A stretch of 64,000 nucleotides of DNA from Tissierella creatinophila DSM 6911. Lineage in GTDB: Bacteria; Bacillota; Clostridia; Tissierellales; Tissierellaceae. Below the pieces are notes generated by a model, which made no database searches, was not told where the DNA came from, and was given only the letters and a program-made list of their open reading frames with translations. Numbering within the stretch: position 1 is the first letter of the stretch; each line of letters opens with the position of its first letter. The position numbers were made by a program, and so were the translations under genes. The DNA is taken from NCBI RefSeq assembly GCF_001940565.1, contig NZ_LTDM01000032.1, forward strand, positions 1 to 64,000, read 5' to 3'. This document shows, piece by piece, positions 1 through 6,651 of the stretch.

Positions 1-22
1 CAATTTCCGTTTTGAGTTATAA
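1..22 (+). CDS. Possible 3' end of an upstream phage gene
   Basis: Frame 2 reads NFREL-like residues (Asn-Phe-Arg-Phe-Glu-Leu) and then a TAA at 20-22. It could be the C-terminus of a tail or baseplate gene cut by the window edge. Only six codons are visible, so this is a guess from position. Confidence 0.22.
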
Positions 23-95
23 ACAACTTGATACTGTATATATACCCAAAATCGGGGGAATCCCAGCCATTTCAATAGATTGAAATGCAGTAAAA

Positions 96-125
96 TAGCT
101 CGCTACAGAGTTCTGCAACGAGCTA
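96..125 (+). other. Hairpin ahead of phage tail genes
   Basis: TAGCTCG at 96-102 pairs with CGAGCTA at 119-125, and an inner CAGA/TCTG stem closes a two-base loop. No T tract follows, so it is not a clear terminator. It lies 28 bases before the next phage gene and may be an mRNA processing or stability hairpin. Confidence 0.35.
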
Positions 126-153
126 TATGAAAATAGATAAGGGGGAATAGACA

Positions 154-429
154 ATGATTTATGTATTTGAAGGTGGAAGCATAGTTTATGATGAAAGTGT
201 TTTAACAAAGGAAGATAAGGCAAGGGCTGTAGCAGTTGAGTCCTTACCTGTTCAAGAAACACCTGTAGGTAAAACACCTCTAATAAAAGCAGATAAGAAA
301 ACTAATAAGGTATGGTGGGAGTATATCGATTCACCACAGTATATTGAGTATAAAGAGATCACTTCAGAAATTGAAGGACTTCAACAAGCTCTAGCAGAAG
401 TCACATTAATGATGATGGGAGGTGAATAA
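154..429 (+). CDS. Small phage tail-region protein, 91 aa
   Basis: This hypothetical protein lies just before the tail gene at 612 and just after a likely gene end. A good ribosome site (AAGGGGG) precedes the ATG. It has an N-terminal beta-like stretch (MIYVFEGGSIVYDES), a central Lys-rich segment with a WWEY motif, a predicted helix around residues 65-85, and ends MMMGGE. Small proteins of this layout occur near the tail-fibre end of clostridial siphoviruses and are followed, as here, by a 40-50 residue protein. The function is unknown. The assignment to a phage rests on its neighbours. Confidence 0.6.
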   Translation: MIYVFEGGSIVYDESVLTKEDKARAVAVESLPVQETPVGKTPLIKADKKTNKVWWEYIDSPQYIEYKEITSEIEGLQQALAEVTLMMMGGE

Positions 430-430
430 A

Positions 431-571
431 ATGGTATTTAATAAAAACTCAGGACTAGTTAAAAATGTATGGGTTCCGCTTATCCTATCTGGAGTTTATA
501 CAAAAGACCAGGTACCAGCACTAGGTAATTTAAAAGAGGTAGTAGAATCTGTATTAGCGGATATTCAGTAG
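431..571 (+). CDS. Very small phage protein, 46 aa (XkdX-like position)
   Basis: The ATG at 431 follows the previous stop by one base and the frame ends at TAG 569-571. The product begins MVFNKNSGLVKNVWVPLI and includes SGVYTKDQVPALGNLKEV, a pattern familiar from short proteins next to phage tail genes that hold a hydrophobic N-terminal stretch and a YTxDQVP turn. It occupies the slot of the XkdX family but lacks a convincing XkdX signature. Tight spacing suggests translational coupling to the gene before it. Function is not known. Confidence 0.55.
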   Translation: MVFNKNSGLVKNVWVPLILSGVYTKDQVPALGNLKEVVESVLADIQ

Positions 572-611
572 CACCTAAAGAGGGTGTTTTTTTATTTGGA
601 GGAAGATACAG

Positions 612-1691
612 ATGAAAGCAATTAGGATACTATCAAAAGAATTAGACTTACTGGGAGAGGTAGACAACTACCTTTCCTTTTCTTTTACCAGAAAACATTA
701 TTCCTATGGAGAATTTCAGCTTGTAACAAATATAAAGGTTCAAAATGCAGATAGGCTAAATGTAGGAAATCTCGTCATGCTTGGAAATGATAAGTTCAAG
801 GTAGGAATTATAAGGCATAAGGAAATAAAGGTGAATGAAGCTGGAGAAGAGATCCTAACAATTAAAGGTTATTCACTTTCACACTTCTTAAGTCAAAGAA
901 TTACAATTCCACCAATAAATCAAGCTCAAGATACAATAGAAGGAAACACTGAAACAATTATGAAGCATTATATTAAAAGGAATTGTTTAGATATAGAAGG
1001 CATGGAGTTTCCTAATTTCACAGTATCTGAAAACAAAAATAGGGGAGAAAATATAAAGTGGAGTAGTAGATATAAAAACCTAGCTGAAGAACTTGAAAAA
1101 ATTAGTAGGCTAACAGATATGGGTTTTATAATCTATCCAGACTTTGAATCTAAGAGCTATATATTTGATGTATATAATGGAAGGAACTTTTCAGTTAGTC
1201 AAAATATACACCCACCAGTTATCTTTTCATCTAAGTTTGATAATGTAAAGTCCCAGGAATACACGGATAGTTTAATAGGCTTTGGAAATTATGCTATTGT
1301 AGCAGGTCAAGGTGAAGGAATAGATAGGGAAATAATAATGATGGGAACTGAAGCTTCGGGCTTTGAAAAGTCAGTAATATTTGTAGATGCTAGAGATTTA
1401 GAAGATAGTAATGACCTACCAGCTAGAGGTGCAGCAAAACTAAAAGAGCATGAGAGAATAATCTCTTTTAGTGCAGAAGTTCTTCCCACAGGACCATTTA
1501 AGTACCAGGAGGATTGGGACTTAGGAGATATTGTAACAGTTCAAAATAAGGACTGGAATGTAGAAGTTGGCACTAGAATTACAGAAGTAACTGAAATATA
1601 TGAAGCTGGTGGTTTTAGGCTTAGTGTAATATTTGGTGAAGAACCGCTAACACTTGGAGAAAAGATAAAGAGGAAAATTGAAGACATCTAA
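612..1691 (+). CDS. Phage tail protein, ReqiPepy6 Gp37-like
   Basis: A 359-residue protein with the look of the Siphovirus ReqiPepy6 Gp37-like family, a tail or baseplate component related to late-control/hub proteins. Recognisable parts are the N-terminal FTRKHYSYGEFQLVTNIK segment, an early beta domain followed by IKGYSLSHFLSQRI, and a C-terminal DLGDIVTVQNKDWNVEVGTR stretch typical of phage hub domains. No signal peptide or membrane segment is seen. GGAGGAAGATACAG gives the ribosome site. It precedes the lysis genes on the same strand, as in clostridial prophages. Exact structural role (hub versus adsorption) cannot be fixed from sequence alone. Confidence 0.7.
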   Translation: MKAIRILSKELDLLGEVDNYLSFSFTRKHYSYGEFQLVTNIKVQNADRLNVGNLVMLGNDKFKVGIIRHKEIKVNEAGEEILTIKGYSLSHFLSQRITIPPINQAQDTIEGNTETIMKHYIKRNCLDIEGMEFPNFTVSENKNRGENIKWSSRYKNLAEELEKISRLTDMGFIIYPDFESKSYIFDVYNGRNFSVSQNIHPPVIFSSKFDNVKSQEYTDSLIGFGNYAIVAGQGEGIDREIIMMGTEASGFEKSVIFVDARDLEDSNDLPARGAAKLKEHERIISFSAEVLPTGPFKYQEDWDLGDIVTVQNKDWNVEVGTRITEVTEIYEAGGFRLSVIFGEEPLTLGEKIKRKIEDI

Positions 1692-1727
1692 TAGGTGTCT
1701 ATTTTTATGCTCTCAGGGAGGGATTAG

Positions 1728-2138
1728 ATGAAAGAGGTAATAGACACATTACAGTTCGTTGTTACAGTAATCGGAGTGTATGTCGGCTGGTTTATAGGTG
1801 GATTTGATGAGCTGCTCTATGCTCTAGTTGCTTTTGCAGTTATAGATTATGTAAGTGGAGTTATGGTAGGAGTCATAGAAAAGAAACTATCGAGCGGTAT
1901 TGGGTTTAGAGGAATATTTAAGAAGATGCTTATATTCATATTTGTAGGAGTAGGTCATACCATAGATTTTTACATTCTTAAAAATGGTAGTGCAGTAAGA
2001 ACGGCAGTAATATTCTTCTATCTTTCCAACGAAGGATTAAGTATTTTAGAGAACAGTAGCAAGATAGGACTTCCAATACCAAATAGTTTAAGAAACATAT
2101 TTAAGGACTTAAATAAGGAGGATGATGCCAATGATTAG
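1728..2138 (+). CDS. Phage holin (phage_holin_4/toxin-secretion family)
   Basis: A 136-residue membrane protein with an N-terminal hydrophobic segment (about residues 8-28), a second around 30-52, and others around 68-88 and 95-112. The YALVAFAVIDYVSGVMVG stretch followed by LSSGIGFRGIFKK is characteristic of the holin 4 family, which forms lesions in the cytoplasmic membrane at lysis. It overlaps the amidase start by eight bases, giving the standard holin-endolysin pair. AGGGAGG precedes the ATG. These holins also occur in toxin-secretion loci, but the next gene is a lysin and tail genes lie upstream, so phage lysis is the natural reading. Confidence 0.85.
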   Translation: MKEVIDTLQFVVTVIGVYVGWFIGGFDELLYALVAFAVIDYVSGVMVGVIEKKLSSGIGFRGIFKKMLIFIFVGVGHTIDFYILKNGSAVRTAVIFFYLSNEGLSILENSSKIGLPIPNSLRNIFKDLNKEDDAND

Positions 2139-2820
2139 CTTGTGTTTCGATTATGGCCACGGGAAAAGCGATCCTGGGGCTTTGTATAAAGGGAGAAAAG
2201 AGAAAGATGATGTTTTAAAGCTAGGAATTGCTGTAGCAAAAGAAGTAAGGCAACATGGTATAAATGTTGATGAAACAAGGGCTACAGATAAAAGCATGAG
2301 TTTAAGTGAAAGAAGTAGTTTTGAAAGAAAAGGTAACTATGACTACTTTATATCTTTTCACAGAAACGCATTTAAACCAGAAAAGGCAAATGGAGTAGAA
2401 ACTTTTACATTTACAAAACAGACTCCAAAAGCTAAAAGCCTAGCTACTAGAATACAGAAGAACTTGGTAGGAGTAGGTTTTGTAGATAGAGGAGTAAAGA
2501 GGGCAAACTTCCATGTGCTAAGAGAAACAAGATCTCCTGCAGTTTTAATTGAAGTAGGTTTTATAGATAACACCAAAGACAATGGGATATTTGATAGTAA
2601 GTTTAATGAAATAGTTAAAGCTATTACAAAAGCAATACTTGATGAGGTTGGAATTAAATATGCAGCCTCTAGTAGCAAACCAACTGCATCAAGTAATAGT
2701 AAAGAAACATTTTATAGAGTTATGGCAGGTTCCTATAAAGAAAGAAGCAATGCAGAAGCTCAAATGGAAAAGTTAAAACGAGCAGGGTTTGAATCAACTA
2801 TTATGATTTATAATAGATAG
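2131..2820 (+). CDS. Phage N-acetylmuramoyl-L-alanine amidase with SPOR domain
   Basis: Endolysin of the Amidase_3 zinc family. The N-terminus has the first zinc histidine (FDYGHGKSDPGA), the catalytic fold continues through SFHRNAF, and the final catalytic glutamate sits in PAVLIEVGFIDN. The linker is Ser/Thr-rich (around 180-195), and the last 40 residues (FYRVMAGSYKERSNAEAQME) form a SPOR peptidoglycan-binding domain. The start is taken at ATG 2131: AAGGAGG ends at 2121, nine bases away, whereas an in-frame ATG at 2122 touches the ribosome site. The product is then 229 residues. It cleaves the amide bond between MurNAc and the stem peptide after the holin opens the membrane. Confidence 0.87.
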   Translation: MISLCFDYGHGKSDPGALYKGRKEKDDVLKLGIAVAKEVRQHGINVDETRATDKSMSLSERSSFERKGNYDYFISFHRNAFKPEKANGVETFTFTKQTPKAKSLATRIQKNLVGVGFVDRGVKRANFHVLRETRSPAVLIEVGFIDNTKDNGIFDSKFNEIVKAITKAILDEVGIKYAASSSKPTASSNSKETFYRVMAGSYKERSNAEAQMEKLKRAGFESTIMIYNR

Positions 2821-2858
2821 ACTTTGAGGGAGATTTCCCTTGAGGTCTTATTTTTTTA
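2819..2858 (+). terminator. Terminator after phage lysis genes
   Basis: A 13-pair stem with some G-U pairs (AGACTTTGAGGGA against TCCCTTGAGGTCT) is followed by TATTTTTTT. It starts at the amidase stop and closes the late transcript, so the recombinase downstream needs its own promoter. Confidence 0.75.
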
Positions 2859-2916
2859 ACCCCAAAATCTTAATATTACTAGTTAAATCATTAGCTAATT
2901 ATAAGTGAAGTATAGC

Positions 2917-2945
2917 TTGCTAATAGCTATGAACCATTGTAATAT
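2917..2945 (+). promoter_or_regulatory. Promoter for the tyrosine recombinase gene
   Basis: TTGCTA at 2917-2922 and TAATAT at 2940-2945 are separated by 17 bases. A small dyad, TAGCT...AGCTA, overlaps the -35 side and could be an operator. The recombinase ATG follows about 30 bases later behind GAGGAGGAG. Confidence 0.55.
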
Positions 2946-2975
2946 GCTACTACCTAGACTAGAGGAGGAGATGAA

Positions 2976-3833
2976 ATGTTGTTAAATCAAGGCATTAAGG
3001 AGTTTGCAAGATACATGAAATTAATTGATAGGTCTAAAAAAACCATCATAGGGTATGAAAAAGAACTCAGATATTTCGATAACTTTTTAAGTGTAAAGCA
3101 TAACTGTCCAATGTATGTAAATGACATCACGCTTTCAGATATAGAGGATTATCTGCTAGACCAGAAGAAAAGAGGAATAGCATCAGCCAGTAGAAGTAGA
3201 TCAGTTTATATTTTAAGAAGCTTTTACAACTACTGCACCAAGAAGGACATTGCGGATAAAAACATAGCAGCTCTATTAGAACCAGTAAAAGTAAAGCAAA
3301 AGGAAAGAGACTTTTTAACAGAAGAAGAATTTGAAGATTTGATAGAAGTAATAAGGCAGCCAGTTATTAAAACAGTAGTTGAAACCATGTTCTACACAGG
3401 TGGAAGAGTTTCAGAGATGATTGACCTAAAGCTTGAAGATGTAGACTTAGAAAAAAGAGTACTACACATCATAGATGGAAAAGGTGGAAAAGACAGAGAC
3501 ATTCCAATAAATAATAAGCTGCATATGATTCTAAAAAGCTATTTACTAAATATTAGAAATGCAGAAACAGAAAACTTCTTTGCTTTAAAGAAAACAGGAA
3601 CAGTTTCAATCAGTTATATAAATAAGGTAATTGGAGATGCAGCAGATGAGATAGGACTTGAAAAGGATGTATCAGCCCATGTACTAAGACATTCTTTTGG
3701 AACTAATCTTTTAGAAAAAGGAGCATCAGTTGTAAGTATTCAAAAACTTTTAGGACATGCAAACCTTGCAGTAACTACAAGATACCTGCACCAAGATATG
3801 ACAAAACTAAGTGATGCAGTAAACCTACTATAG
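2976..3833 (+). CDS. Tyrosine recombinase / integrase, XerC-like, 285 aa
   Basis: A site-specific DNA recombinase of the tyrosine family. The N-terminal half (about 1-100) is a SAM-like core-binding domain (IKEFARYMKLIDRSKKTI, then SASRSRSVYILRSF). The catalytic domain shows the first arginine in TGGRVSEMIDLKLEDVDL, the HxxR box in HVLRHSFGTNLLEKGAS, the second histidine in LLGHANLAVTT and the nucleophile in RYLHQD. At 285 residues it lacks the extra arm-binding domain of many phage integrases and is closer to XerC/D in layout. It is followed 12 bases later by a DNA-binding protein gene, so the two probably work together. It may integrate the prophage; given the S-layer locus nearby, a role in DNA inversion is also possible. 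Confidence 0.85.
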   Translation: MLLNQGIKEFARYMKLIDRSKKTIIGYEKELRYFDNFLSVKHNCPMYVNDITLSDIEDYLLDQKKRGIASASRSRSVYILRSFYNYCTKKDIADKNIAALLEPVKVKQKERDFLTEEEFEDLIEVIRQPVIKTVVETMFYTGGRVSEMIDLKLEDVDLEKRVLHIIDGKGGKDRDIPINNKLHMILKSYLLNIRNAETENFFALKKTGTVSISYINKVIGDAADEIGLEKDVSAHVLRHSFGTNLLEKGASVVSIQKLLGHANLAVTTRYLHQDMTKLSDAVNLL

Positions 3834-3845
3834 GAGGAGATAAAG

Positions 3846-4589
3846 ATGGAAGCAGAATATAACGCAAAGGTAAGAAAGATAATAGAAATGCTTAAATTCC
3901 AAACAAGAGATGAAGTTTCAGATGAACTTGGGTATAAGAATTATAAGAGTTTGGATATGTATATGAGAAGAAGGAACTTTAGATATGATGTTGAAGCTAA
4001 TCAATATGTACCACAACAGAACAAGGCGAATAAACTAGATAGGGACCCAAAGAGTTATGCACCTACAAAGGTAGTCAGCATTATAAATGCTTTTGATGAG
4101 GAAAACCCAGATCCCAGAGTAATATCAAAACAAGAAGGATTTAAAGACCATAAAGAGATGGCAGAATACATGACAACCAAAGGGTATGAGTGGAATGCTT
4201 ATAAAGCAAACTATATAAAGACGGTTGGTAAAATTGAGGAAGAAGAAACTATAGATAAAGAGATAGAAAATACTATACCTAAACTTATAAACTCACCAAC
4301 AGATATAGACGAGTATATTCCATTTATAAGATTTCTTTATGAAAAGCGGGATGACATCTACCAACTCCTATCTGGAACCAAAGAAGATGGAAAACTTCCA
4401 AGATATATAGTTCCAGGACTAGTTAGAACTAAAGCAATTTATATGAGTGACATGGTAGCAAAACTGGCAGCAGAGTTTAGCAAGGAAAATAATGTAACTC
4501 AAAGAGATGTCATGGAAGGAGCACTAATAGAGTACCTGCAAAAATATGGCTTTAAAAAAGAGATTGAAACACTTCTCAAAAATGAGTAA
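3846..4589 (+). CDS. Putative DNA-binding partner of the recombinase, duplicated HTH plus RHH-like end
   Basis: Not a family I recognise. The 247-residue product appears to contain two copies of one 45-50 residue unit: about 8-55 (KVRKIIEMLKFQTRDEVSDE, ending YVP) and about 75-127 (KVVSIINAFDEENPDP, then EMAEYMTTKGYEWN). Each reads like a helix-turn-helix that ends in an aromatic RY/EW strand. An acidic linker (EEEETIDKEIENT) follows. The last 60 residues (VRTKAIYMSDMVAKLAAEF, then TQRDVMEGALIEYLQKYG) resemble a ribbon-helix-helix fold. AGGAGG precedes the ATG and the gene lies 12 bases after the recombinase. A role as directionality factor, repressor or synapsis protein is inferred from context only. 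Confidence 0.6.
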   Translation: MEAEYNAKVRKIIEMLKFQTRDEVSDELGYKNYKSLDMYMRRRNFRYDVEANQYVPQQNKANKLDRDPKSYAPTKVVSIINAFDEENPDPRVISKQEGFKDHKEMAEYMTTKGYEWNAYKANYIKTVGKIEEEETIDKEIENTIPKLINSPTDIDEYIPFIRFLYEKRDDIYQLLSGTKEDGKLPRYIVPGLVRTKAIYMSDMVAKLAAEFSKENNVTQRDVMEGALIEYLQKYGFKKEIETLLKNE

Positions 4590-4673
4590 TTAAAAAATAG
4601 ATGTAAAGATAGTTGACTCTAGAATACTATTAATATATAATAATTACAAATAGAACTTAATTTACTTTGAGTT

Positions 4674-4702
4674 TTGACAAATTGATAAATTCGTAGTATA
4701 AT
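4674..4702 (+). promoter_or_regulatory. Strong sigma-A type promoter ahead of the abiF small RNA
   Basis: TTGACA at 4674-4679 and TATAAT at 4697-4702, exactly 17 bases apart, are both perfect consensus boxes. Start of transcription is expected near 4709, right before the two-hairpin RNA. Confidence 0.8.
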
Positions 4703-4708
4703 TAATGC

Positions 4709-4778
4709 ATAGTAAGAGTATTGTTTGCATATAATATTAGTGATCATACTCCGGTGACCTACGGGCCCGGGGTTTTTT
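4709..4778 (+). ncRNA. Probable structured small RNA associated with abiF
   Basis: About 70 bases lie between a consensus promoter and a T6 run. Hairpin 1 pairs AGTATTGT (4717-4724) with ATAATATT (4731-4738) over a TTGCAT loop. Hairpin 2 is strikingly GC-rich for this genome: ACTCCGG (4748-4754) pairs with CCGGGGT (4767-4773) over a 12-base loop, followed by TTTTTT (4773-4778), which makes it a terminator. The abiF start codon lies 26 bases beyond. Published work on the origin of Cas13 reported that AbiF genes are stably linked to a conserved non-coding RNA that acts as an RNA antitoxin. The position and form here fit that description; identity with that RNA is inferred. Confidence 0.68.
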
Positions 4779-4804
4779 ATATTTATACGATAATAGGTGA
4801 TAAT

Positions 4805-5785
4805 ATGGATAAGTTATTTTCGACAATAGAAGATCAGATTAAAAAATTAGACTCCAGGGGACTTGATATATCAGATCCTGGGGTTAAAAGTGTTTTAGAG
4901 AGAGAAAATTACTACAATGTAATAAATGGATATAAAGAACTGTTTATTGATAAGACTCATACAGGAGATGATGAGAAGTATAAAGAAGGCACTAACTTTA
5001 ATGAGTTATATAGTCTTTATCTATTCGATCGTGAGTTAAGAAATATATGTATGAAATACATATTGGAAATTGAAAATAATATAAAGTCTATAATCTCTCA
5101 TGATTTTTCTAAAAAGTATGGGCACGATAACTACTTGAAAATTTCTAACTTTGATATTAAAGTAAAGCATTGGGAAAGAAAGACAGCAGCTCAGAAAATA
5201 GGGAATATTGCAGAACTTACTGCAAACATTCAGAGAGATATATCAAGACAACTTTCTAAGAATAACCCAGCTATTTCTCACTATATGCTGACTTATGGTT
5301 ATGTACCATTATGGATTTTAGTCAACTCACTTACATTAGGAACTATAAGTATGTTTTACAGTTATTTGATTCAAAAAGACCAAAATGATATTGGGAAAAA
5401 GCTTAAACTTAAGCCTGATGAGATGACTAAGATATTATTTATACTTACAATTTACAGAAATGCATGTGCTCATGATGAACGTTTTTATAATCTTAAAGCT
5501 ATAAAAAATAATACTAAGCCTAATATGATTAAAACCAATCCATTACATAGCAAGATGAACATTACTAAAGATAAAGGTGGAAATCCAACTTATGGAAAGA
5601 ATGATTTGTTTGCAATCGTAATAATATTCAAGCTGATATTGAAGGAAGATTCATTTGATGAGTTTATAGATTTAGTTAAATTACATATTGATAATCTATC
5701 CAATCAACTATCTACAATAAGTACTGAAGACGTACTTGTAGAAATGGGTTTCCCAGCTAATTGGCACGATATAAAAGATATATAA
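4805..5785 (+). CDS. abiF: Abi_2 (AbiD/AbiF) family abortive-infection protein with HEPN motif
   Basis: A 326-residue Abi_2 protein. The family signature LYSLYLFDRELRNICMKYIL is present, and the HEPN motif RNACAH (Arg218 and His223 in this numbering) precedes DERFYN. HEPN proteins of this type are RNA-acting toxins; AbiF has been described as the toxin of an RNA-antitoxin pair and as the relative from which Cas13 arose. The ATG at 4805 with AGGTGAT in front is preferred. A longer frame from 4721 would run through the GC-rich hairpins of the upstream RNA and is not credible. The gene lies between a recombinase and a second HEPN-like gene, in typical phage or mobile-element cargo. Confidence 0.85.
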   Translation: MDKLFSTIEDQIKKLDSRGLDISDPGVKSVLERENYYNVINGYKELFIDKTHTGDDEKYKEGTNFNELYSLYLFDRELRNICMKYILEIENNIKSIISHDFSKKYGHDNYLKISNFDIKVKHWERKTAAQKIGNIAELTANIQRDISRQLSKNNPAISHYMLTYGYVPLWILVNSLTLGTISMFYSYLIQKDQNDIGKKLKLKPDEMTKILFILTIYRNACAHDERFYNLKAIKNNTKPNMIKTNPLHSKMNITKDKGGNPTYGKNDLFAIVIIFKLILKEDSFDEFIDLVKLHIDNLSNQLSTISTEDVLVEMGFPANWHDIKDI

Positions 5786-5788
5786 TTT

Positions 5789-5825
5789 TATATGTATATG
5801 TATATGTAAATGGAAATGGAAATGG
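5789..5825 (+). repeat. Short tandem hexamer repeats before the second HEPN gene
   Basis: Three perfect TATATG units (5789-5806) are followed by three AAATGG units (5808-5825). They fill the spacer between abiF and the ribosome site AAAGGGAG of the next gene. Such tracts can slip and change spacing or expression. Confidence 0.7.
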
Positions 5826-5840
5826 AAAGGGAGCTATAAA

Positions 5841-6431
5841 TTGGAGGAATTCTACAAAGGCTTTTTATATAATCATGAACTTCTTAATAATGTGAAAAGT
5901 GAATCAGCGAAGGTTTATCTTGGAATTATTGATATGATAACGCTAAATTATAAAGCTGTATATCCAATTGGAAAAAAAGAGATAATTGTAAAATCAAGCA
6001 TGGATGATAAGACTAACGATGATTTTAATTACAGTATGGATCATGTATATTATTGTTCTATATATAACATAAGTTTTACAGCACTAGAACTCTTTTTACA
6101 TAGATTTCTCATAGAAAAATTAAATAATACAACCATTAGGTCGAGAAAAGAGTTAGAAAGTTATTTGAAGAATAAGTATGGATATGAATATATAAGCTTT
6201 CAAAATCTTTATTATGTTAATACTTATTATAAAAGAGAATTAAAAATAAATCTAAAAAGATATAATGGTTTTAAATTTCTATCAGATAAACTATTACAAC
6301 TAAGGCATGATAGTACTCATAATTTAGGTCTGATAAATGGAAAAGAGTTTATCTATATGAATGAATTAAAACTAGAAATACTTTTACCTACACAAATGGC
6401 ATTGGTTAGATATATAGATGATTATTTTTAG
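5841..6431 (+). CDS. HEPN-like hypothetical protein next to abiF, 196 aa
   Basis: No family is recognised with certainty. The 196-residue, helix-rich product carries RHDSTH near the C-terminus (Arg155, His160), which fits the Rx4H motif of HEPN ribonuclease-like domains, and an upstream helical stretch (SFTALELFLHRFLIEKLN) like the HEPN core. The start is TTG 5841, with AAAGGGAG seven bases earlier. The gene follows abiF by 55 bases on the same strand and may be a second effector, a partner or an independent defence gene. No membrane segment or signal peptide is seen. The HEPN assignment comes from motif and context and needs structure-based comparison. Confidence 0.5.
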   Translation: MEEFYKGFLYNHELLNNVKSESAKVYLGIIDMITLNYKAVYPIGKKEIIVKSSMDDKTNDDFNYSMDHVYYCSIYNISFTALELFLHRFLIEKLNNTTIRSRKELESYLKNKYGYEYISFQNLYYVNTYYKRELKINLKRYNGFKFLSDKLLQLRHDSTHNLGLINGKEFIYMNELKLEILLPTQMALVRYIDDYF

Positions 6432-6651
6432 TAGTAAAATAACGTTAAGTAGTATTTTGTTATGGAGTTTATAATAGGATCAAAATACATAATAAAACCT
6501 TTATGAATAATAAGCTTATTAAAACTATAGGTAGGTATTATGATACTCATTATATGAATGAGGACTAAAATAGGTATAAAAGAAGCCTTCAACCCTTTGA
6601 GTTCAGTGAGGTTAAGGGCTTTATCACATACATAAAAACAGGTCGTTTTGT
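6432..6651. other. Non-coding junction between defence cargo and the S-layer cassette
   Basis: This 220-base AT-rich stretch holds no credible gene. A 21-codon frame, MNNKLIKTIG onward (starting near 6504), is too short and lacks a clear ribosome site. A hairpin lies at 6584-6620. The right edge of the mobile element, if it is a prophage, should lie here or slightly to the left. Sequence similarity to the intact S-layer gene begins abruptly at GTGCTATT (6650-6657). Confidence 0.5.
6584..6620 (+). terminator. Hairpin after the HEPN-like gene, possible terminator
   Basis: AGCCTTCAACC pairs with GGTTAAGGGCT (one mismatch, one G-U pair) around a 14-base loop. Only a weak T-rich tail (TTATC) follows, so termination is uncertain. 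Confidence 0.35.

Noticed and set aside
4721-4804. N-terminal extension of AbiF from 4721
   Set aside because: It would translate the GC-rich hairpins and T tract of the upstream RNA; ATG 4805 has the ribosome site.
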